Below, piece after piece: positions 57,715 to 64,000 of a DNA stretch of 64,000 bases (positions are counted from its first letter, which is position 1; the number at the start of each line of letters is the position of its first letter). The notes beneath the pieces were generated by a model, which did not search any database, was not told the origin of the DNA, and saw only the letters and a program-made list of their open reading frames with translations. Origin of the DNA: Fibrobacter succinogenes (GTDB lineage: Bacteria > Fibrobacterota > Fibrobacteria > Fibrobacterales > Fibrobacteraceae). The position numbers and the translations under genes were made by a program. Location of the stretch: positions 1 to 64,000 of the forward strand of contig CADBHQ010000009.1 in assembly GCA_902794535.1 (NCBI GenBank), written 5' to 3'.

Positions 57715-58665
57715 ATGTTTTTTGCTGACAGAACAAATACAACTGAAGCTTTGTTTCGTGTCCGGGCGGCTATTTTTGGGAAAAAACTCCAGGTTTTTGA
57801 AGGCCGAGATGGCGTGATGAGCCTTTTGCAGGAATCGCTTGATGTGCAAACTGGCGAAAAGGATTATCAAACTGCTTTGGATATGATCAGGCCTTTGACG
57901 AAGGTGGCCGAAGATCATCCGTTTGTTTCTGACGATTCTGTTGAATATATTTCGATTTCTAGCAGAATGGAGCGCGCACTTTACCAGCATTATTTTGAGA
58001 CTCCGTCAAATCGAATGGTAAAGAACGTTCATTCTTGTTGCCCGATGGAATTTATTTGGCGGCAGGTGGGTCTTTTGGAATTGTATTTGGAGAATTACCC
58101 TGACGCAGAAAAGGGAATGTCTAATGCGGCAAAGTGGAACCCGGCTTCGGCTAAATACAGGCTGATGCTTGCGAGAATCCATAGTGACCAAGGGCAATGG
58201 GAAAAAGTGGTCGAAGACGCGGTGGCTGCATTGAAGGTGACTTACAGAGCGAGCGATTTGATTATCTGTTTTAGATTCTTGCGCAATTATTTCTTGTACA
58301 AAAAGATGTATCTGGAAGCTGTATACTGCAGTTTTGCGCGGTTGAATTATACGGATTCTAGCAGCGTACTCAATGAAATCGTCGATGATATTTTGGGCTA
58401 TGCCAAGATGGTCGATGTCGAAAATGACCAATCGAATGATGAAAGCGTGACGGATTCTTTAAAACGCTTTGGCGTTACACTTGGGTTTAATCCAGATGTT
58501 GTCGCCGTGGCGAAAGAGAATTGCGAAAAAGCTTTTTTGGCAGGCGATGCGGATTTGGCGAATTATTTTGCAGAGATTTTGTCGGGCTTAAAGACCTTAC
58601 AGGAAAAAAGGGAATCGTTCAACTTAAAGCAATTGGTTGAACATTACAAGAACATCAAGAGCTGA
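57715..58665 (+). CDS. TPR-like protein of unknown function
   Basis: 316 residues from ATG 57715, which has AGGGGA just upstream; a longer in-frame reading would run through the tail of the GIY-YIG gene and is not preferred. Helical repeats with TPR spacing near residues 115-200 (G-L-L-E-L-Y-L-E-N-Y-P-D-A-E-K-G-M-S-N-A-A-K-W-N-P-A-S-A-K-Y). No signal or membrane segment. Function unknown. Confidence 0.75.
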   Translation: MFFADRTNTTEALFRVRAAIFGKKLQVFEGRDGVMSLLQESLDVQTGEKDYQTALDMIRPLTKVAEDHPFVSDDSVEYISISSRMERALYQHYFETPSNRMVKNVHSCCPMEFIWRQVGLLELYLENYPDAEKGMSNAAKWNPASAKYRLMLARIHSDQGQWEKVVEDAVAALKVTYRASDLIICFRFLRNYFLYKKMYLEAVYCSFARLNYTDSSSVLNEIVDDILGYAKMVDVENDQSNDESVTDSLKRFGVTLGFNPDVVAVAKENCEKAFLAGDADLANYFAEILSGLKTLQEKRESFNLKQLVEHYKNIKS

Positions 58666-59439
58666 TTACTTTACAATCAAGTCTACTACAAGCGCGATGG
58701 CCATGCCAATGCTACAAATGCTAATAAAGCGCTGGATGAACTTGTTGCCTTTTTTACGCTGTAAGAAACTGCCGAAGTAGCCGCCGACCCAGGCGCCACC
58801 AGCCATAATCACGGCGATGGGCCAGTTGATTTTGCCGGTCACGCCGAGCGCAGTAGTGCTGACAACCAGAAAAACATTGGTGAGCGAATTTTTAAGGGCG
58901 TTAATTTGGATGGGAGAAAGACCGGTGTAGCGCGTGAGCCCGAAAATTTGTACGAAACCCACGCCCACTTGCACGATGCAGCCGTAAACAGCGATGGCGA
59001 AAAATCCAAGTGCCCCTTTGAGAGTCAACTTTTCAGGCGGATTTGCAGGCGGTTTTCCCAAGACATTCTTGTTCAGGTTGCTCATCACGACCACAAGGCA
59101 AATGACGACAGCGAGGATTGCCTGGAATAGCTTATCGCCAATGTGCACCAAAAAGCATGCGCCAAGAAGAGCACCAAGAATCGTAGGCGTAAGCAGTTGC
59201 AAAAAAATACGCTTGTTCAGGTAGCCATGACGGGCTAGGTTGAATGCGCTACTGAAATTTCCGATGATGAGTCCGATTCGGTTCGTGCCGTTTGCAACGG
59301 TTGCTGGCATTCCGAGGAAAATCATGATGGGGAGGCTCAAGGTAGAGCCGCCGCCCGCGATGCTGTTGATGAGGCTAACCACTGCGCCTAACACGAAGTA
59401 GGCGACGTAAAGTGCAAGTGCTGTAGGCTCGAAATTCAT
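58666..59439 (-). CDS. TSUP (TauE/SafE) family membrane transporter
   Basis: 257 residues from ATG 59439 (an earlier in-frame TTG is unlikely). About eight helices, with the family signatures N-S-I-A-G-G-G-S-T-L-S-L-P near residue 24 and G-G-A-W-V-G-G-Y-F-G-S near residue 218. The family exports or imports sulfonates, sulfite or other organic anions; substrate unknown. The start lies six bases after TATATTTG (59453-59446). Confidence 0.92.
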   Translation of the reverse strand: MNFEPTALALYVAYFVLGAVVSLINSIAGGGSTLSLPIMIFLGMPATVANGTNRIGLIIGNFSSAFNLARHGYLNKRIFLQLLTPTILGALLGACFLVHIGDKLFQAILAVVICLVVVMSNLNKNVLGKPPANPPEKLTLKGALGFFAIAVYGCIVQVGVGFVQIFGLTRYTGLSPIQINALKNSLTNVFLVVSTTALGVTGKINWPIAVIMAGGAWVGGYFGSFLQRKKGNKFIQRFISICSIGMAIALVVDLIVK

Positions 59440-59445
59440 CGCGCC

Positions 59446-59453
59446 CAAATATA
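59446..59453 (-). promoter_or_regulatory. TATATTTG box upstream of the TSUP gene
   Basis: Read on the minus strand, exact TATATTTG ending six bases before the ATG at 59439, with no ribosome binding site between. Confidence 0.5.
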
Positions 59454-59456
59454 GAA

Positions 59457-60530
59457 TTATCCGAAGAAGGCGTCGCTAAGGGATGCGCGGAAGGCGTGAA
59501 TGCGGTCGGCGTTTGCTTCGCGATGCGGGTAGGTGAAGTTGCTGAGCAGTACGACGGCGGCGCCCTTGTCGGGGTCTGCCACAATGCTTGCACCGGTGAA
59601 TCCCGTTTTACCGAAGGTGTGTGGCGAAATTTTGGTTCCCATGAACTTGGTGCTGTTCAGTTCCCAGCCGAGGGCGGTGCAAGCGTCCTTGGCGGTAGAG
59701 TACTTGCTGGCCGAATCGAGTGCAAAGGCGTTTTCGCTGACCATTTTCAAAATGCCTGCGGGCATAACGCGTTTGCCGTTTACGCTTACACCGTCTTTTA
59801 GAATAGTTTGTACGAAGTTTAGCAAATCGGGCACGCAGCTGAACATGCCTGCGCTACCAACGGGGAACAGCTTTCGTAGTACCCAAGCGCTTTCATCGTG
59901 AATTTCGCCTTGGATTTCGCGACCTCTGAAACTGCAAATTTCAGTGGGCGAGATTTCTGCTTTCGGGATGGGATTCCAGTCGCGGGTGAGCGGATCCCAG
60001 CCGGAACGTGTCATGCCGAGCGGAATAAAGAAACGCTCGCGGCCTTGCTGCTGCAAGTCCTTGCCGGTAAGGCGTTGCAAGATGATTCCGAGTAATACGC
60101 TGGCAGGGTTGCCGTAATTAAAATCTGCGCCGGGCGCCTTTTCGAACTGGTAGGTGTAAAGGGCGTCTAGAATTCCTTCGGCAGGCAGCGTGCGCAAAGT
60201 TTTCATGGGCACGCGGTAATCAAGGCTGTGCGTGAGCAAGTGGAATATGCGAATGTCTTCGCGGAAATTGGTCTGAAGTTCTGGAATGTAGTCGATGACC
60301 TTGGTGTCGACCGAAAGCTTTCCCTCTAGAATGTAACTCAGGGCGAGCGTGGAGGTGGGGCATACCTTGGTAAGGCTTGCAATGTCGAAAACCGTGTTTT
60401 CGGGCGTATTTAGCGTCAAAATTTCGCGGGAACCGTCGGGTAAAATGAATCCGGTGACCGCCTTGTTGAAAATTCCCTCGGATTCTGCCGTCTTGAGCAG
60501 GCCTTCCAATGCTTCTTTTTCGAACTTCAT
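59457..60530 (-). CDS. Beta-lactamase/penicillin-binding-fold serine hydrolase
   Basis: 357 residues. Active-site S-L-T-K (Ser-x-x-Lys, residues about 52-55) in D-I-A-S-L-T-K, Tyr motif F-N-Y-G-N-P (Y-x-N, near 138), and H-T-F-G-K-T-G-F-T-G in place of the K-T-G box. Class C-like esterase/peptidase family. No signal peptide is visible, so cytosolic or uncleaved. Substrate unknown; resistance should not be assumed. Confidence 0.9.
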   Translation of the reverse strand: MKFEKEALEGLLKTAESEGIFNKAVTGFILPDGSREILTLNTPENTVFDIASLTKVCPTSTLALSYILEGKLSVDTKVIDYIPELQTNFREDIRIFHLLTHSLDYRVPMKTLRTLPAEGILDALYTYQFEKAPGADFNYGNPASVLLGIILQRLTGKDLQQQGRERFFIPLGMTRSGWDPLTRDWNPIPKAEISPTEICSFRGREIQGEIHDESAWVLRKLFPVGSAGMFSCVPDLLNFVQTILKDGVSVNGKRVMPAGILKMVSENAFALDSASKYSTAKDACTALGWELNSTKFMGTKISPHTFGKTGFTGASIVADPDKGAAVVLLSNFTYPHREANADRIHAFRASLSDAFFG

Positions 60531-60584
60531 GTATAGAAATATAGCATAGTGAATTTTTGTTCCGAAATATCTTATATTTTGATT

Positions 60585-63221
60585 GTGTTCTCAAAGACAA
60601 TAGAAAGCGAAAATCGCGTAAGGGTTTGGTACGGGATAATTCTTGTGGCAGTAGGGCTAACCTTTGCCGCAGTCGGCGCGTATGTCTTTGGAGATTACGT
60701 TGAAACGGTTCAACAAGAAATCTTGAATGCGGGTTCGCTTTCGAATGAACGAGATGCCGAAGCGATTGATGGTTTCTTGTCGCAAGGCGAATCGGTATTG
60801 CGAGTGACCTCTCGCATTGTAGAAAAGAGTTTGGATCATGGTGCCAAGCAGGCGCAGATAGAATCTCTGCTCGTTTCCGAAGCAGAATATTACAAGCACT
60901 CGGATGATTTTACCTTGTGCAATATGTACGGAATTTTGCGCGAAGAATTCTTTAATGGCGGGCGTTGGACTCCTGCCGTAGGTTATGTGCCTTCGAATCG
61001 TCCTTGGTACCAGAATGCTCCGATGGAAAAGGACAAGGTCGCGTTGATTCCGACGCACTTGAACCCACATACGGGCGAACAGGTGGTGACTATTAGCTTG
61101 CGCCTTTCGGATAGGAAGAGTGTTCTTGCTGTAGACATGTATTTGAAGGACTTGCTTGCTAAAGTCAAGAAGAGCGACTTGTCCAACATGTTGGTGATTA
61201 TCGATAAAAAAGGCGTGGTCATTTCGCATACTGACATTGCCCAGAACGGTAGGAATTACAAGTCGTCTGATTTCTGGGGCTCAGATGAAGAAAAACTTGC
61301 CAATTCGATTTCGTATGCGAGCGGTGATCCGTTTGTAATCAATTTGCGTGGCAAGGATTATCGCGTGTTTTCGACGCTGGTGCAAGGGGAATGGTATGTT
61401 GCCCGATTGGTCGAAGAACGTGGACTTTGGGCTCCTTTGAATTTGACCATTTTGCGCAATGCAATGATTATTGTCTTGATATATGTGCTAATTGCATTGT
61501 TGCTGACGGTGCTGTATTCAAAGTACATGATGCTGATTCGCGTAAACCATTCTAAGACGGCTTTTCTTACGAGCATGAGTAATGAAATTCGTTCGGCAAT
61601 GAATGGTATTCTTGGCATGAATACCATTGTGCAGAAAGATTTGCATGACGACAGCATGAAAGAGTATTCCAACAATATTCAAAGTGCTGGACAGAGTATT
61701 CTTTCGCTTGTAAACGATGTTTTGGATGTTTCGAAAATTGAATCGGGTCGTTTGAGCATTGAATCGATGGAATACGATGTGTTCTCGGTTCTGCAGGAAT
61801 GTTTCAATGAAAATGAACTGAAGGCCAAGGCCAAGGGGCTTGCGTTCCATGTGGATTGCGACCCGGATATTCCGTCTTGCTTGTGGGGCGATGAAAATCG
61901 CATTATCCAGATAATCAACAATTTGCTTTCGAATGCAATCAAGTTTACCGAAGTGGGCGGAGTGTCTTTGTCGGTGGGCTTTGACAACTTGCCTCCGATG
62001 GGTTCGCTTCGTACAGATGACTATATCATGCTGAAGCTCGCCGTCAAGGATACGGGGGTTGGCATTCGAAAAGAAGACCGTGGTTCTATTTTCAGAAAAT
62101 ATATTACCGACGATTCCAATGAAAATAAGAGCGTCGAAGGAATGGGCCTTGGACTCAGCCTTACGCAGGAACTGCTGAAAAAATGCGGCGGACAGATGAC
62201 GGTTAACAGTCGCTATGGCGAAGGTTCTTCGTTCTTGGTAGAAATCCCGCAGCTGGTGTTGAATACCGAACCCATGGGCGACTTTGCAATGCGTTACAGG
62301 AATGCCACTCGCAAGAATAAAGACCTTGCCGATGTGTTCCTTGCTCCCGAAGCACGCATTTTGATTGTCGACGACGTGGAATTGAACCTCAAGGTGTTCC
62401 GTGGATTCTTGAAGAATTCGCAGATGAAAATTGACGAGGCGTTGAGTGGACACCAGTGCTTGCAATTGGTGGAATCTAGGCATTACGACTTGATTTTCTT
62501 GGACCACATGATGCCGGTGATGGACGGTATAGATGTCTTTAGAAAAATGAGGATGATGGAGAAGTCTCCGAATAAAGATACGCCTGTTATCGCTCTCGTG
62601 TCGGAAGGCGAATCGTTTACGAAGGATTCGTTCCTTGGCGAGGGCTTTGCGGATTACTTGATTAAGCCGCTCAAGGAACGTGATTTGTTCCGTGCGATGA
62701 AGTGGTATTTGCCCAAGCAGCTTGTACTCACGCTTGAAGACTTGTCGGAACCTATGGTGCCTTCTACGAACGTGATGGATGGCATGGTTGCGCCAGACCA
62801 AAAGAATAAAGGCGTGTATGACGATGATGAAATTGAATTGCGCTCTGTTACTGCCCCGACATTAGTCGAACGCTTTAAACAGTTTGAAGAATTCTTGGAT
62901 GTGAAGGCTGGCTTGAATTACTGCGCCGATGACGAAGAAATTTATGTAGAAATGTTGCAAGAATATGTGGGTTCGCCGTTGTGCAGAAATGTGGATAACT
63001 GCTACAAGAATTCGGACTGGGACAATTACCGTTTCTACATGCATGTTCTTTATGATTCGTCTGTTGCCATTGGTGCGTTGTCGATGGCCGACAAGTTCCG
63101 TAATCTGGAAAATGCAAGTCGCGAATCTCGAATGAAAGTTGTTCAGGAAAATCATGAACTGGCAATGGCTTTGCACGCAGAACTGATTGAAAACATCCAA
63201 AGGGGGCTTGAGGAACGATGA
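60585..63221 (+). CDS. Hybrid sensor histidine kinase lacking the HisKA histidine
   Basis: 878 residues from GTG 60585, four bases after TATATTTT; a GTG at 60549 would add 12 residues. Two membrane helices (about 12-37 and 290-312) enclose a Cache-like sensor. The HisKA helix reads M-S-N-E-I-R-S-A-M-N-G-I-L-G-M: the phospho-acceptor His is Asn (residue 333). The ATPase domain keeps its N box (N-N-L-L-S-N-A-I-K-F-T) and G boxes (D-T-G-V-G-I, G-M-G-L-G-L-S). Then come a receiver domain (phospho-Asp640 in F-L-D-H-M-M-P-V-M-D-G) and an HPt-like end with H820 (Y-M-H-V-L-Y-D-S-S). As read, it cannot autophosphorylate in the usual way. Its stop overlaps the next start. Confidence 0.9.
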   Translation: MFSKTIESENRVRVWYGIILVAVGLTFAAVGAYVFGDYVETVQQEILNAGSLSNERDAEAIDGFLSQGESVLRVTSRIVEKSLDHGAKQAQIESLLVSEAEYYKHSDDFTLCNMYGILREEFFNGGRWTPAVGYVPSNRPWYQNAPMEKDKVALIPTHLNPHTGEQVVTISLRLSDRKSVLAVDMYLKDLLAKVKKSDLSNMLVIIDKKGVVISHTDIAQNGRNYKSSDFWGSDEEKLANSISYASGDPFVINLRGKDYRVFSTLVQGEWYVARLVEERGLWAPLNLTILRNAMIIVLIYVLIALLLTVLYSKYMMLIRVNHSKTAFLTSMSNEIRSAMNGILGMNTIVQKDLHDDSMKEYSNNIQSAGQSILSLVNDVLDVSKIESGRLSIESMEYDVFSVLQECFNENELKAKAKGLAFHVDCDPDIPSCLWGDENRIIQIINNLLSNAIKFTEVGGVSLSVGFDNLPPMGSLRTDDYIMLKLAVKDTGVGIRKEDRGSIFRKYITDDSNENKSVEGMGLGLSLTQELLKKCGGQMTVNSRYGEGSSFLVEIPQLVLNTEPMGDFAMRYRNATRKNKDLADVFLAPEARILIVDDVELNLKVFRGFLKNSQMKIDEALSGHQCLQLVESRHYDLIFLDHMMPVMDGIDVFRKMRMMEKSPNKDTPVIALVSEGESFTKDSFLGEGFADYLIKPLKERDLFRAMKWYLPKQLVLTLEDLSEPMVPSTNVMDGMVAPDQKNKGVYDDDEIELRSVTAPTLVERFKQFEEFLDVKAGLNYCADDEEIYVEMLQEYVGSPLCRNVDNCYKNSDWDNYRFYMHVLYDSSVAIGALSMADKFRNLENASRESRMKVVQENHELAMALHAELIENIQRGLEER

Positions 63222-64000
63222 GGTGGGTTGTTCTAACATCGACGATTGCTCTTTTGATGATTGTTGGCGTTCTGCTCATGTTCGGGCCAGAAACGGAATA
63301 TCAGGACGAACAGAAAAAAGTCCGTGTGGCAGTAATTATGCCTGGGCTTCGCAATGACCATAGCTGGAATGAAACTCATTATGAGGCTTTGCAGAAGGCC
63401 GAAACGGTTCTGAATCTAGAAGTCGCCTATTATGAAAATGTCCCTACCGATTATTCGGCGCGCGAAGTGATGGAACGGGCAATCAAGAATGGGGCGAAAA
63501 TTGTTGTGGCAACTTCTGTTGAATATGGCGAGCCCGCGTTGATTGTGGCGAGGAACCATCCGGAGACAAAATTTTTCCATGCGACAGGATTGCAGACGGC
63601 AACGAATCTTTCCACCTTTTTTGGCCGCATGTACCAGCTGCGTTACCTTTCGGGGCTTGTTGCTGGATTAAAGACGAAAACGAATGAAATCGGTTATGTC
63701 GCCGCGATCAATATTCCTGAAGTGGCTCGTGGAATTAACGCGTTTGCGCTCGGCGTGAAAAAAGTAAACCCGAATGCAAAAGTTTATGTCAGCTGGAGCG
63801 GCTCCTGGACTGATGAATCCATGGCTGCCGATGCGACTCGCTCGCTTTTTGAAGAGCATAACATCGATGTCGTGACAACTCATCTAGATGCCTTGTCTCC
63901 ATATGAAATCGCGGACGACAAAAAAATATGGATTATCGGTTATAACAGAGATAATTCCAAGAGGTTCCCGGATCGGTTTTTGACGGCACCTGTTTGGCGC
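63218..64000 (+). CDS. BMP-family (basic membrane protein) substrate-binding protein, 5' part
   Basis: 261 codons to the window edge; no stop seen. ATG 63218 overlaps the kinase stop by four bases. A hydrophobic N-terminus (I-A-L-L-M-I-V-G-V-L-L-M-F-G) may be a signal or anchor. BMP/PnrA-like content: V-R-V-A-V-I-M-P-G...H-S-W-N-E, I-V-V-A-T-S-V-E-Y-G, T-K-F-F-H-A-T-G, Y-L-S-G-L-V-A-G, I-G-Y-V-A-A-I. The family binds nucleosides or other small ligands. Coupling to the kinase suggests a periplasmic ligand sensor for it; inferred. Confidence 0.85.
   Translation, partial: MRWVVLTSTIALLMIVGVLLMFGPETEYQDEQKKVRVAVIMPGLRNDHSWNETHYEALQKAETVLNLEVAYYENVPTDYSAREVMERAIKNGAKIVVATSVEYGEPALIVARNHPETKFFHATGLQTATNLSTFFGRMYQLRYLSGLVAGLKTKTNEIGYVAAINIPEVARGINAFALGVKKVNPNAKVYVSWSGSWTDESMAADATRSLFEEHNIDVVTTHLDALSPYEIADDKKIWIIGYNRDNSKRFPDRFLTAPVWR

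Noticed and set aside
59457..60530. Antibiotic-resistance beta-lactamase
   Set aside because: The Y-x-N and SxxK motifs only place it in the broad serine hydrolase family; no signal peptide and a changed K-T-G box.

Overview
The window looks like chromosome of a Fibrobacter species (phylum Fibrobacterota, cellulose-degrading anaerobes of the gut). The grounds are family membership and sequence style: a FISUMP-domain lipoprotein, a TIGR02147 (DUF4423) protein coupled to a lipoprotein, lipoproteins whose mature N-terminus runs C-G-D-D-S-S-S, a GH9 cellulase, a CE2-type esterase, an expansin-like lipoprotein and a large GLUG-repeat surface protein. Coding DNA is around 50% G+C by eye, except for one AT-rich island. 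No rRNA, tRNA, CRISPR array, transposase or integrase was found.

Layout. 1-216 is the 3' end of an enolase gene. 334-4155 is a giant secreted GLUG protein. 4391-10268 is a five-gene peptide/nickel-type ABC importer operon. 10410-11857 pairs an amidase with a coiled-coil membrane protein. 11932-13639 is a frameshifted GH9 gene, followed by a DUF4874/DUF4832 protein, rpe, an Ala/Lys-rich CBM48 protein, a frameshifted lysA and a PRPP-synthetase-like gene. 19481-26942 holds two Cys-rich lipoproteins, an AspT/YidE-type transporter, a FISUMP lipoprotein divergent from a LysR regulator, a helicase-associated-domain protein and a small cytochrome c. 27049-32608 holds the CE2 esterase, a diguanylate cyclase, a small lipoprotein and the TIGR02147/lipoprotein pair. 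32746-38513 is a tight operon (ispA-like, dxs, trmH-like, pyrF, unknown) of isoprenoid precursor, RNA modification and pyrimidine genes.

38703-43104 is an AT-rich (about 30% G+C by eye) two-gene island: a membrane-anchored YobI-like P-loop NTPase overlapping a 928-residue protein of unknown fold. It is the best candidate here for an undescribed system, possibly defence or conflict. After it come a TPR-like protein and an MCE protein on the minus strand, an M18 aminopeptidase, two Bat-type TPR/low-complexity proteins, the expansin-like lipoprotein, a DUF1353 protein, a second diguanylate cyclase, a Y-family polymerase with a small YolD-like partner, a coiled-coil protein, an EF-G paralogue, a DUF58 protein, NhaA, a frameshifted GIY-YIG gene, a TPR-like protein, a TSUP transporter, a beta-lactamase-fold hydrolase, and a hybrid sensor kinase overlapping a BMP-type binding protein cut by the window end.

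Three themes cut across the annotation. First, three genes (GH9, lysA, GIY-YIG) each carry one short out-of-frame internal deletion in otherwise intact sequence; this may be real or an assembly artefact. Second, many start codons lie only 4-8 bases after a TATATTTG/TATCTTTG-like box, suggesting Bacteroidetes-like promoters and leaderless transcripts. Third, small intergenic repeat elements recur: a hairpin plus AGACGARAG element, and a G-rich double hairpin.
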